This document shows positions 1 through 8,318 of a stretch of DNA of 51,933 nt, piece by piece. The stretch spans positions 1 to 51,933 of the forward strand of contig CANKGV010000003.1 of NCBI GenBank assembly GCA_947481575.1. Direction: 5' to 3'. Made by a program: the position numbers and the translations under genes. The stretch is from Alphaproteobacteria bacterium. Lineage in GTDB: Bacteria > Pseudomonadota > Alphaproteobacteria > UBA2966 > CAIVPW01. The notes beneath the pieces were generated by a model. That model did no database searches and was not told where the DNA came from. It worked only from the letters and a program-made list of their open reading frames with translations. Positions within the stretch are counted from its first letter, which is position 1; each line of letters starts with the position of its first letter.

Positions 1-464
1 CCGAGCATCGCGAAGCCGCGAGTCTGGGCGGTGTTGCCCTGGTGCTCGATCTTCGAGTCTTTGGTCCACAGTTTCACGCCGCGGCGGCCCGAGCTTACGT
101 CGAGCTTATAGATGCTGCCCCAGCCATCCGGCACCCACATGATACCGCCATCGACTAGTGGAGGACCGTCGTTCTGCGGGCCGTTTTGGCCGGTGTCCAA
201 CATGCCGCCGAGGGCATAGGCAAACGCCAGCTTCAGATTGCCAACGTTCGTCTTGTTGATCTGCGTCAGCTTCGAATAGCGCATGGAGCCGTAATCGCCC
301 ATGGGCATCAGCCAGTTGTCTTTTTCGCTCTGCGCATTGATCAGGCGCTCGGTGCTCGCTGACCGTTTGTAATCGGCAGCGGACGCGGGCGCGGCCATGC
401 TAACCGCGGCCGTTGCGGCGACAATAAAGCCCGCGCTTCGTCCAATAAAACTGTGTTGAACCAT
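1..464 (-). CDS. PQQ-dependent methanol/ethanol-family dehydrogenase, 5' part
   Basis: This is the N-terminal 154 codons of a periplasmic quinoprotein; the rest lies outside the window. The ATG at 464 follows a strong AGGGAGG ribosome site. A signal peptide with a hydrophobic core and an Ala-rich cleavage region (APASAADYK) is followed by the family's N-terminal stretch (ERLINAQSEKDNW, then YSKLTQINKTNVGNLKLAF) and a first beta-propeller blade (GIMWVPDGWGSIYKLD). Family members oxidise alcohols or aldehydes in the periplasm and pass electrons to a c-type cytochrome. The substrate cannot be judged, because the PQQ and metal ligands are not in view. It is divergent from the gcv operon. Confidence 0.82.
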   Translation of the reverse strand, partial: MVQHSFIGRSAGFIVAATAAVSMAAPASAADYKRSASTERLINAQSEKDNWLMPMGDYGSMRYSKLTQINKTNVGNLKLAFAYALGGMLDTGQNGPQNDGPPLVDGGIMWVPDGWGSIYKLDVSSGRRGVKLWTKDSKIEHQGNTAQTRGFAML

Positions 465-646
465 TAGTCGGAACCTCCCTATCGTTCCTTTGGCGGCGGC
501 CATGGCCTACCATTTCGAGGCGAGGGCGCAACCTCGCGCTCACACAGGCCGTGAGCACTGCCAGTGACAGATGTCCCCCGGCCGTAATTTCCGGGGCCAG
601 GAAACGCTAACTGCGACCCGTCCTGCCCCGCCACACAAAACGCAAA

Positions 647-664
647 TATCACACAGTTGTGATA
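647..664. promoter_or_regulatory. 18-bp perfect palindrome, candidate operator
   Basis: Two 7-bp arms, TATCACA and TGTGATA, flank the 4-nt spacer CAGT. The site lies between the divergent PQQ dehydrogenase (start 464) and the gcv promoter at 726, about 180 bp upstream of the dehydrogenase start. It looks like a dimeric HTH regulator site. No regulator is encoded next to it. The rest of 465-725 shows no gene. Confidence 0.4.
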
Positions 665-725
665 GACGGGATTATCGGCCAATTGCGTTTCCTGGTCCAC
701 CGCCGCAAGCCTTGATGGGCCGCGG

Positions 726-753
726 TTGACTCAGAGAGGGTCGGCAGTATCAT
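726..753 (+). promoter_or_regulatory. sigma70-like promoter of the gcv operon
   Basis: TTGACT (726-731) and TATCAT (748-753) are separated by 16 bp. Transcription would start near 760, about 50 nt before the riboswitch, which suits a riboswitch-controlled leader. The -35 element overlaps a GACTC (GANTC) site at 728-732. Called by eye from hexamer match and position. Confidence 0.5.
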
Positions 754-807
754 GCCCGCCATCGCGTGCGCCTGGACTTTTGGACGGCGCGACCATACTT
801 CCGAACC

Positions 808-1008
808 CTGCGGAAGAGACCGGATTCTGGGCATTTTGAATCCGGCGCCGAAGGAGCAACCGCCCCGGAAACTCTCAGGCAAGCGGGACCGCAGGGGGAC
901 CGAAACTCTGGAAAGCGGGCTGCTGGAATGGCGCCCCACCGAAGGAGTAAACCGCAGTCGTTGGCGTTGCCCGCGGCGGCGGTGAATCTCTCAGGTTCAC
1001 CGACAGAG
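808..1008 (+). promoter_or_regulatory. tandem glycine riboswitch
   Basis: Two consecutive glycine aptamers form the gcvT leader. Aptamer 1 spans 808-894: its P1 arms CTGCGG (808-813) and CCGCAG (889-894) pair, and it carries the conserved CGCCGAAGGAGCAAC and CTCTCAGGCAA elements. Aptamer 2 spans 906-1008: CTCTG (906-910) pairs with CAGAG (1004-1008), and it carries CACCGAAGGAGTAAACC and ATCTCTCAGGTTCACCGACAGAGG. Only a short linker separates them, the standard two-aptamer arrangement. In this class glycine binding usually turns on glycine cleavage genes. No clear intrinsic terminator is visible between 1009 and the GTG at 1064, so control may act at translation. Confidence 0.93.
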
Positions 1009-1063
1009 GGGGCATCACGGCCGCGGATAGTCGCGGTCGCACGCGCCCTGTCGGGAGAACCCA

Positions 1064-2182
1064 GTGTCAGGCACGACGGAAACCGGTCCTCTTCTTAAAA
1101 CTCCTCTCAACGCACTGCATCGCGAACTCGGCGGCAAGATGGTGCCGTTCGCGGGTTACGATATGCCCGTCCAGTTCCCGGACGGCATCCTGCGCGAGCA
1201 CAACCACACCCGCACGGCAGCTGGTCTGTTCGATGTATCCCACATGGGCCAGGCCCACCTCTACGGTGCTGGCGCCGATGTCGCCCTCGAAAGGCTGGTG
1301 CCGGGCAATCTCACCGGCCTTGCGCCCGGGCGTATCCGCTACACGGTGTTTACCAACGAGCAGGGCGGCATCCTCGACGACCTCACGGTCGGGCGGGCTG
1401 ATGGGTATCTGCTGATCGTCGTGAACGCCGCCTGTAAGGACGCCGATTACGCCCACATGAAGAAGCACCTCGGTGCGGATTTCCGCTTGGACATCCTTGC
1501 CGATCGTGCGCTGCTGGCCCTGCAAGGGCCGCTTGCCGCCAAGGTGATCGCGAAATTTGCGCCGGCCGCCGCGGCGATGGTGTTCATGTCGTTCGCGTCG
1601 ATGAAGGTCGCCGGGTTCGACTGTGTTGTGGCCCGCTCCGGGTACACCGGCGAAGACGGCTATGAGATCTCAGTGCACAGCCGCGATGCTGAGAAGCTCG
1701 CCCGCCTCCTTCTGGCCGAGCCGGAAGTGAAGCCCATTGGCCTCGGTGCTCGAGACAGTTTGCGTCTGGAAGCGGGACTGTGCCTGTACGGCCATGACCT
1801 CGACACCACGACCACCCCGGCAGAGGGTGACCTTGGCTGGACCATCGCCAAGCGCCGCCGCGAAGAAGCCAGCTTCCCCGGTGCCAAAGTGATCGTGAAG
1901 CAACTGGCCGAAGGGCCGAAGCGCATCCGTGTCGGCATCCTCCCGTCGGGCCGAGCACCGGCACGCGAAGGCACCGAGATCGTCGACACAAAGGGCAACA
2001 AGATCGGCGTCATCACCAGTGGGGGCTTCGGTCCCACGGTGAACGGGCCGGTTGCGATGGGCTACGTGGCGCGCGACTTCGCCAAGCACGAAACCGAGGT
2101 GGGTCTGGTGGTGCGCGGCACTACGCTGCCCGCCAAAGTGGCACCCATGCCGTTTGTGCCGCACCACTACTTCAAGGGCTAG
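1064..2182 (+). CDS. gcvT: glycine cleavage system T protein (aminomethyltransferase)
   Basis: This 372-residue protein moves the methylene group from aminomethyl-lipoyl-GcvH to tetrahydrofolate, releasing ammonia. The GTG start at 1064 lies just after the riboswitch and a GGGAG ribosome site. Family features are LFDVSHMGQ near residue 60, the folate-site GGILDDLTV with Asp105-Asp106, the ARSGYTGEDGYEI stretch and the C-terminal barrel domain (ITSGGFGPTVNGPVAMGYV). Length is normal. It is the first gene of gcvT-gcvH-gcvPA-gcvPB, 68 bp before gcvH. Confidence 0.96.
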   Translation: MSGTTETGPLLKTPLNALHRELGGKMVPFAGYDMPVQFPDGILREHNHTRTAAGLFDVSHMGQAHLYGAGADVALERLVPGNLTGLAPGRIRYTVFTNEQGGILDDLTVGRADGYLLIVVNAACKDADYAHMKKHLGADFRLDILADRALLALQGPLAAKVIAKFAPAAAAMVFMSFASMKVAGFDCVVARSGYTGEDGYEISVHSRDAEKLARLLLAEPEVKPIGLGARDSLRLEAGLCLYGHDLDTTTTPAEGDLGWTIAKRRREEASFPGAKVIVKQLAEGPKRIRVGILPSGRAPAREGTEIVDTKGNKIGVITSGGFGPTVNGPVAMGYVARDFAKHETEVGLVVRGTTLPAKVAPMPFVPHHYFKG

Positions 2183-2250
2183 CGCGTTCCCGTCCGTAAG
2201 GGCGACCGTCGCGCATCAACACACACACCTAATCAGAGCAGGAGTATCAC

Positions 2251-2628
2251 ATGGGCACGCGTTACTTCACGAAGGACCACGAGTGGATTGAAGTTGACGG
2301 CGACAACGGCACGGTCGGCGTCACCAACTATGCGCAGGAGCAACTCGGCGACGTCGTGTTCGTCGACCTCCCGGCCAAGGGCAAGAAACTGACTCAAAAG
2401 GGTGAAGCCGCCGTTGTCGAATCGGTGAAGGCCGCTAGCGAAGTCTATGCGCCGGTCAGCGGTGAAGTGATCGAATCGAACGCCGCGCTTGCCGCCAATC
2501 CGGCGTTGGTCAACGCATCTGCTGAGAAGGATGGCTGGTTCATGAAGCTCAAGCTCACCAACAAGGACGAGCTGAAGGGCCTCATGGACAAGGCCGCCTA
2601 CGACAAGTTGGTCGCGAGCCAGCACTAA
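2251..2628 (+). CDS. gcvH: glycine cleavage system H protein
   Basis: This 125-residue lipoyl carrier shuttles the aminomethyl intermediate between the P and T proteins. The lipoylated lysine is Lys60 in [10 protein letters not shown]. The N-terminal [10 protein letters not shown] and the [15 protein letters not shown] strand are typical of the family. A GCAGGAG ribosome site precedes the ATG. It sits between gcvT and gcvPA in one operon and should follow the same glycine control. Confidence 0.97.
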   Translation: MGTRYFTKDHEWIEVDGDNGTVGVTNYAQEQLGDVVFVDLPAKGKKLTQKGEAAVVESVKAASEVYAPVSGEVIESNAALAANPALVNASAEKDGWFMKLKLTNKDELKGLMDKAAYDKLVASQH

Positions 2629-2649
2629 CCGGAACGGGACCAGCACAGG

Positions 2650-3996
2650 ATGCGCTACCTACCGCTAACCACCGCCGACAGGGCGGCGATGATGAAGGTC
2701 GTCGGGGTCAAGACGGTCGACGACTTGTACGTCGACGTCCCCGCGAAGGGCCGGATCACCGGTCTGTTGGACCTGCCCAAGCACCAGGGCGAACTGGAAG
2801 TCGAGCGCGCGCTCACCGCCATGGCTGGACGCAATCGCGCCGCGGGTGCGGGGCCGTCGTTCCTCGGCGCCGGGTCGTACCGCCACCACATTCCGGCGGC
2901 GGTCGATCACCTGATCCAGCGCAGCGAGTTCCTCACCTCGTACACCCCGTACCAGCCGGAAATCGCCCAGGGCACGCTGCAGTTCCTGTTCGAGTTCCAG
3001 ACCCAGGTCGCGTTGCTGACCGGCATGGAAGTGGCCAACGCCTCGATGTACGAAGGCGCTACGTCCACCGCCGAGGCGGTGCTGATGGCGGGCCGCGTCA
3101 CCGGACGCCCCAAAGCGATCCTGTCCGGCGCGCTGCACCCGCACTACCGCGACACAGTGCGCACGTTCACGCAGTTCTCGCCGATCACGATGGAGTCGGC
3201 GAACCCGGTGTTCGACGGTAAGGAGGACCTGTCCAAGAAGGCCGGTCCCGACGTAGCGTGCATCGTCGTGCAGAACCCGGATTTCTTCGGCAACCTGCAC
3301 GACTACTCGAAGCTCGCCGCCGCGTGCCGAGATGCCGGTACGCTGCTGATCGTGGCGGTGACCGAAGTGGTCTCGCTCGGCGCTATCCGTTCGCCCGGCG
3401 CGATGGGCGCCGACATCGTCACCGGTGAAGGCCAAAGCCTTGGCGTCGGCCTGAACTTCGGTGGCCCGTATGTCGGCCTGTTCGCGTGCCGCAAGCAGCA
3501 CATCCGCCAAATGCCGGGCCGCGTATGCGGCGAGACCGTCGATGCCGACGGCCGCCGCTCCTACGTGCTGACTCTCAGCACCCGCGAGCAGCACATCCGC
3601 CGCGAGAAGGCGACCAGCAATATCTGCACGAACTCCGGCCTGTGCGCGCTGGCGTTCGGTATTCACGTGTCGCTGCTGGGCGAAGACGGCCTGAAGCGTC
3701 TCGCCGCGCTCAACCACGCGTCCGCGGTATTGCTGGCCGATGAACTCGGCAAGGTGCCGGGCGTGAAGGTGTTGAACGACACATATTTCAACGAATTCAC
3801 GGTGAAGCTGCCGGTGCCCGCTGGCCCGGTGGTCGACGCGTTGGTGAAGGAGAATGTGCTCGGCGGCGTGCCTGTCCAGCGTCTGTACCGCGACCGTCCC
3901 GAGCTCGCCAACCTGTTGCTCGTCGCCGCTTCCGAAACCAACACCGACGCCGACCGCAAGGCGTTCGTCGCCGCATTGAAGAAAGTCCTGGCATGA
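2650..3996 (+). CDS. gcvPA: glycine dehydrogenase (decarboxylating) subunit 1
   Basis: This 448-residue protein is the N-terminal half of a split P protein. With GcvPB it decarboxylates glycine and loads the aminomethyl group onto lipoyl-GcvH. Conserved stretches include FLGAGSYRHHIPAAV, the SYTPYQPEIAQGTLQ segment and YEGATSTAEAVLMA. The PLP lysine is carried by the partner subunit. Its stop overlaps the gcvPB start by 4 nt, so the two subunits are probably translated in a coupled way. Confidence 0.95.
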   Translation: MRYLPLTTADRAAMMKVVGVKTVDDLYVDVPAKGRITGLLDLPKHQGELEVERALTAMAGRNRAAGAGPSFLGAGSYRHHIPAAVDHLIQRSEFLTSYTPYQPEIAQGTLQFLFEFQTQVALLTGMEVANASMYEGATSTAEAVLMAGRVTGRPKAILSGALHPHYRDTVRTFTQFSPITMESANPVFDGKEDLSKKAGPDVACIVVQNPDFFGNLHDYSKLAAACRDAGTLLIVAVTEVVSLGAIRSPGAMGADIVTGEGQSLGVGLNFGGPYVGLFACRKQHIRQMPGRVCGETVDADGRRSYVLTLSTREQHIRREKATSNICTNSGLCALAFGIHVSLLGEDGLKRLAALNHASAVLLADELGKVPGVKVLNDTYFNEFTVKLPVPAGPVVDALVKENVLGGVPVQRLYRDRPELANLLLVAASETNTDADRKAFVAALKKVLA

Positions 3997-5513
3997 AGCC
4001 CGACACCCACACCGGCAACCGCGGCCTCGACCTCGCCGAGCCACTCCTGTTCGAGCTCGGGCGCCCTGGCGCCTCCGGCGTCGACCTGCCCGACGCGCCG
4101 AAGGTGAAGAGCCACCTGGGCGGCCTGGACCGCGACGACATCGGCCTGCCCAACGTGTCCGAGCCCGAGGTGGTGCGCCACTTCGTGCGCATCTCGCGCA
4201 ATAACTACTCGATCGACGCCAACCTCTATCCCCTCGGCTCGTGCACGATGAAGCACAACCCGCGGCTGAACGAGAAGATGGCGCGGCTGCCCGGCTTCGG
4301 CGATCTGCACCCGATGCAGCCCGAGTCGACCGTTCAAGGCGCGTTGGAGCTGATCCACACCCTCGGCCACTGGCTGAAGGTGTTGACCGGCATGCCGGCG
4401 GTGGCAATGCCGCCCGCGGCCGGCGCCCACGGCGAGTTGTGCGGCGTCATGGCGATCCGCGCCGCACACGAGGCCAAGGGTGAAAAGCGCACCCGCATGC
4501 TGATCCCGGAGTCGGCGCACGGCACCAACCCGGCCACCGCCGCGCAGTGCGGGTTCGAAGTGGACACGGTGCCCGGCAACGCCCGCGGCCGCATGGACCT
4601 CTCGGCCTTCAAGGCCAAGCTGGGCAAAGACGTGGCGGGCGTGATGCTCACCAATCCGAACACCCTCGGGCTGTTCGAAAACGAAGTGATGGAAGTGGCC
4701 CAGGCGATCCATTCGATCGGCGGCTACTTCTATGCCGATGGCGCCAACTTCAACGCCATCGTCGGCAAGGCACGTCCGGGTGATCTCGGCGTCGACGCGA
4801 TTCACATCAACCTGCACAAGACCTTCTCCACTCCGCACGGCGGTGGTGGCCCGGGGTCCGGTCCGGTGGCGTTCTCGGCTGCTCTGGCCCCATTCGCGCC
4901 GTTGCCGATGATTGTCCAGGACGGCGACCGCTTCCGCCTGATCGAGCACCTGGGCGACAAGGGCAAGCCGGGCGAGCACTCGTTCGGGCGCCTGCGGTCG
5001 TTCCACGGCCAGATGGGCATGTTCGTCCGCGCGCTCGCCTACATGATGAGCCATGGCTCTGACGGTCTACGTCAGGTTGCCGAAGACGCGGTCTTGTCGG
5101 CGAACTATGTGCTGGCCTCTCTGAAGGCCGACATGAGCGCGCCGTTCGGCGACACGGGCCCGTGCATGCACGAGGCGCTGTTCGACGATACGTTCCTGGA
5201 AGGCACCGGCATCACCTCGCTCGACTTCGCCAAGGCGATGATCGACGAGGGCTATCACCCGATGACCGTATACTTCCCGCTGGTGGTCCACGGCGCGCTC
5301 CTCACCGAGCCGACCGAGACTGAGAGCAAGGCGAGCGTGGACAAGTTCATCGGCACGCTGCGCTACCTGGCGCGCGCCGCGAAGTCGGGCACCGAACTCG
5401 CCCGGTTCAAGGACGCGCCGAAGCTCGCGCCGCGGCGCCGCTTGGATGAAACCGCCGCTGCCCGCAACCCGGTCCTGCGCTGGACCCCGCCGGCCGCGCA
5501 GGCGGCCGAGTAG
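3993..5513 (+). CDS. gcvPB: glycine dehydrogenase (decarboxylating) subunit 2
   Basis: This 506-residue protein is the PLP-binding half of the split P protein. The Schiff-base lysine is Lys276 in INLHKTFSTPHGGGGPG. Other signatures are LYPLGSCTMKHNPR near residue 75, AHGTNPATAA and the Gly-rich region after the lysine. The ATG overlaps the gcvPA stop. It ends the gcv operon and is followed by a 12-bp hairpin. Confidence 0.96.
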   Translation: MKPDTHTGNRGLDLAEPLLFELGRPGASGVDLPDAPKVKSHLGGLDRDDIGLPNVSEPEVVRHFVRISRNNYSIDANLYPLGSCTMKHNPRLNEKMARLPGFGDLHPMQPESTVQGALELIHTLGHWLKVLTGMPAVAMPPAAGAHGELCGVMAIRAAHEAKGEKRTRMLIPESAHGTNPATAAQCGFEVDTVPGNARGRMDLSAFKAKLGKDVAGVMLTNPNTLGLFENEVMEVAQAIHSIGGYFYADGANFNAIVGKARPGDLGVDAIHINLHKTFSTPHGGGGPGSGPVAFSAALAPFAPLPMIVQDGDRFRLIEHLGDKGKPGEHSFGRLRSFHGQMGMFVRALAYMMSHGSDGLRQVAEDAVLSANYVLASLKADMSAPFGDTGPCMHEALFDDTFLEGTGITSLDFAKAMIDEGYHPMTVYFPLVVHGALLTEPTETESKASVDKFIGTLRYLARAAKSGTELARFKDAPKLAPRRRLDETAAARNPVLRWTPPAAQAAE

Positions 5514-5522
5514 ATCCCAGGC

Positions 5523-5554
5523 CCGGTCCTCCCCCCACCCGCGGGGAGGACCGG
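5523..5554 (+). terminator. GC-rich hairpin after gcvPB
   Basis: A perfect 12-bp stem (CCGGTCCTCCCC with GGGGAGGACCGG) encloses an 8-nt loop. No T tract follows, so it may be an RNA-end stabiliser or attenuator rather than a classical terminator. The right arm ends 11 nt before the small gene at 5566. Confidence 0.5.
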
Positions 5555-5565
5555 CAAGGGGCCCG

Positions 5566-5748
5566 ATGATGGCCAAGATGCCTAAGCCCCCGAAGCCGAA
5601 GGTGGCCAAGCGCCGCTCACCGGTGGCGGCCAAGCTGGCAGACCCACGCTTTCGCCCCCGCGTGGTTGAGAAGAGTCCGGTGAAGAAGCGCCGGGTTCCC
5701 GGCGACCCGTTCCTGGAATTCGAAGACCCGGACAACGACGGCGGCTGA
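5566..5748 (+). CDS. small basic protein with acidic C-terminus, function unknown
   Basis: This 60-residue protein begins at a double ATG (5566, 5569). Residues 1-45 are rich in Lys, Arg and Pro (KPPKPKVAKRR, VVEKSPVKKRRVPG). The last 14 residues, DPFLEFEDPDNDGG, are acidic with aromatics. There is no signal peptide or membrane segment, and I recognise no family. The charge pattern suggests a nucleic-acid or protein-binding peptide, but that is inference. It lies between gcvPB and the P-type ATPase on the same strand. Its coding status rests on composition and a plausible start. Confidence 0.5.
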   Translation: MMAKMPKPPKPKVAKRRSPVAAKLADPRFRPRVVEKSPVKKRRVPGDPFLEFEDPDNDGG

Positions 5749-5795
5749 CAATTCACGCCGATCCAACCCCGAGTGACGGAGCCGCCGCATCTGCG

Positions 5796-8318
5796 ATGCG
5801 AGGCCTGAGCCAGGCCGGCGCAGAGGCGCGGCTGAAGAGCGAGGGGCGCAACGAGTTGCCCCGAGCCGGCCAGCGTACGGCACTGCGTATCGCCTTCGAA
5901 GTGTTGCGTGAGCCGATGTTGGCGCTGCTGATCGGCGGTGGCGTCATCTACTTGGCGCTGGGCGATCTCAACGAAGCGATCGTCCTGCTCGTGTTCGCGT
6001 CGCTGTCGGTGGCGATCACGGTAGTGCAGGAAACCCGCACCGAGCATGTGCTGGAGGCCCTGCGCGACCTCACCAGTCCACGCGCCCTGGTTATCCGCGA
6101 CGGGGAACGCGTCCGCATCGCGGGCAGGGACGTGGTGCGCGGCGACCTGATTGTGCTCGCTGAAGGTGACCGGGTCCCCGCCGACGCGGTGCTGGTGGAG
6201 TGCAACGATCTGCAGACTGACGAGTCGCTGCTCACGGGCGAATCCGTCCCCGTGCGCAAGGTTGACCGCGGCGAGGGGAAGCTCTTGAACAGCCGCCCCG
6301 GGGGAGACGACCTGCCGTTCGTGTTTTCGGGCTCCCTGGTTGTGCGCGGCGTCGGGATCGCCGAGGTAACGGCGACGGGCGTTCGGAGCGAGGTCGGTAA
6401 GATCGGCCAGTCCCTCGGAGCGCTGCAGACCGAGGCCCCGCGGTTGCAGGCCCAGACGCGCCGGTTGGTGCGGATGTTTGCCATCGTCGGTGGCGCCGTG
6501 ACCGCGCTCGCCGTGGTGCTGTATGGCACCCTGCGGGGCGGATGGCTCGATGCCGTCCTGGCCGGTATCGCGCTCGGCATGTCGATGCTGCCGGAAGAGA
6601 TTCCGGTGGTGCTCACCGTGTTCATGGCGATGGGAGCATGGCGCATCTCCCGCGCACGCGTGCTCACGCGTCGGGCAGCAGCAATCGAGACCTTGGGGTC
6701 GGCGACGGTCCTATGCACCGACAAGACCGGGACCCTCACCGAGAACCGCATGACGGTCGCCGAACTCCGGCTCGCCGACGCGGCGGTCTTCAAGCCCGCC
6801 CACGGTGCCCGGATGCCGGCCGCGTTTCGCGACCTTGTCGAGTGTGGGTTGCTGGCCAGTCTGCCGGACCCGTTTGATCCCATCGACAAGGCGTTCCACG
6901 CGCTGAGCAACAAGCACTTCGAGGCGCCGGAAATCCCGGCGGAATTTGAGCGGACGCTGGTGCACGCGTATGGGCTGCGGCCCGATCTGCTGGCGGTCTC
7001 GCACGTGTGGCAGGTGGCGGATGGCCCGGCCACGTTCGTGGTGGCGGCCAAGGGTGCGCCAGAGGCGATCGCGAGCCTGTGCCGGTTGCACGGCGCGGGC
7101 CGGGCGAGGCTCACGCTGGCGGTTGACGCCATGGCGGCCGAGGGGCTGCGCGTGTTGGGTGTCGCCCGTGCGGCAAGCGCGGGGCGGGCGTGGCCGGAGT
7201 CGCAGAGCGAGTTCCCGTTTGAATTCCTGGGCCTGGTCGGCCTGGCCGATCCACTGCGGGCGAGCGTGCCGGCCGCAGTGAACGAGTGCCGCTTGGCGGG
7301 AATCCGAGTCGTGATGATCACGGGCGACTATCCGGTGACGGCGCGCGCCATTGCAGCGGCCGCGGGGATCGCAGCGGCGGACGTTGTCACCGGAGACGAA
7401 TTGGATGAGCTCGGTGACGCGGACTTGGCGGCGCGGCTGCGGACCGCGACCGTGTTCGCGCGCATCATGCCGGAGCAGAAGCTGCGGATCGTGCTGGCCC
7501 TGAAGGCGAACGGCGAGGTCGTGGCGATGACCGGCGACGGGGTCAACGATGCCCCGTCGCTGAAGGCTGCCCACATTGGCATTGCGATGGGGGGACGGGG
7601 CACCGACGTGGCGCGCGAGGCGTCGGCGATGGTCCTGCTGGACGACGACTTCGGCTCCATCGTTACCGCCATCCGGTTGGGACGCCGGATCTATGACAAC
7701 CTGCGCAAGGCGATGGAGTTCATCTTTGCCGTGCATGTCCCGATCGCCGGTATGGCGCTGCTGCCGCTGCTGTTCGGATTGCCGATTCTGTTCGGGCCGA
7801 TGCACATCGCGTTCCTGGAGATGGTGATCGATCCGGTGTGCTCGCTGGTGTTCGAGGCGGAGGCGGAAGAGGACGATGTGATGCGCCGGGCGCCGCGGCA
7901 GCCGGACGAGCCGCTGTTCTCGGGCCGGTTGATCGGTTGGAGCCTGGCGCAGGGGGCGGTGGCGCTCTTGGTCACGGCGGCGGTGTTCGTTGTGGGCTTG
8001 GACCGCGGCCTGCCGGAGACGGAAGTGCGGGCGCTCACCTTCGTGACGCTGGTGCTGACGATCATCAGTCTGATCTTCGTCAACCGTTCGTTCGGCGCCT
8101 CGGTGGTGACGGCGCTGCGGCGGCCGAACCGCACGTTGGTTCTCGTGATGGCCGGCGTGGCGGGGATGCTGGCGGCGACGGTGTGGTGGCCGTTCGTCCG
8201 CACGCTGTTCCAGTTCGGCCCGCTCTACTGGGAGGAGCTGGCGCTGGCGGCGGGCGCGGGCGTGGCGGTGTTGCTGGTGCTTGAGCTCGCCAAGGCTGGC
8301 CGTCGGCTCATTCCATAA
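5796..8318 (+). CDS. cation-translocating P-type ATPase
   Basis: This 840-residue inner-membrane pump has the full P-type set. It has an N-terminal cation-ATPase domain (RGLSQAGAEARLKSEGRNELP), an actuator TGES loop (LLTGESVPVRKV), the phosphorylation site DKTGTLTENRMTV with Asp309, and a hinge TGDGVNDAPSLKAAH with MITGDYPVTARA before it. TM4 carries PEEIPVVLT. A C-terminal group of membrane helices covers roughly residues 640-840. The N-terminus and length fit the type II (Ca2+/Mg2+/Na+-like) group rather than heavy-metal pumps, and no metal-binding CxxC domain is present. The ion is not predictable from this. The 3' end overlaps convergent recQ by 11 bp. Confidence 0.9.
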   Translation: MRGLSQAGAEARLKSEGRNELPRAGQRTALRIAFEVLREPMLALLIGGGVIYLALGDLNEAIVLLVFASLSVAITVVQETRTEHVLEALRDLTSPRALVIRDGERVRIAGRDVVRGDLIVLAEGDRVPADAVLVECNDLQTDESLLTGESVPVRKVDRGEGKLLNSRPGGDDLPFVFSGSLVVRGVGIAEVTATGVRSEVGKIGQSLGALQTEAPRLQAQTRRLVRMFAIVGGAVTALAVVLYGTLRGGWLDAVLAGIALGMSMLPEEIPVVLTVFMAMGAWRISRARVLTRRAAAIETLGSATVLCTDKTGTLTENRMTVAELRLADAAVFKPAHGARMPAAFRDLVECGLLASLPDPFDPIDKAFHALSNKHFEAPEIPAEFERTLVHAYGLRPDLLAVSHVWQVADGPATFVVAAKGAPEAIASLCRLHGAGRARLTLAVDAMAAEGLRVLGVARAASAGRAWPESQSEFPFEFLGLVGLADPLRASVPAAVNECRLAGIRVVMITGDYPVTARAIAAAAGIAAADVVTGDELDELGDADLAARLRTATVFARIMPEQKLRIVLALKANGEVVAMTGDGVNDAPSLKAAHIGIAMGGRGTDVAREASAMVLLDDDFGSIVTAIRLGRRIYDNLRKAMEFIFAVHVPIAGMALLPLLFGLPILFGPMHIAFLEMVIDPVCSLVFEAEAEEDDVMRRAPRQPDEPLFSGRLIGWSLAQGAVALLVTAAVFVVGLDRGLPETEVRALTFVTLVLTIISLIFVNRSFGASVVTALRRPNRTLVLVMAGVAGMLAATVWWPFVRTLFQFGPLYWEELALAAGAGVAVLLVLELAKAGRRLIP

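Noticed and set aside
2665-4407. A 580-codon open frame on the minus strand
   Set aside because: Antisense to gcvPA and gcvPB, which have clear catalytic motifs.
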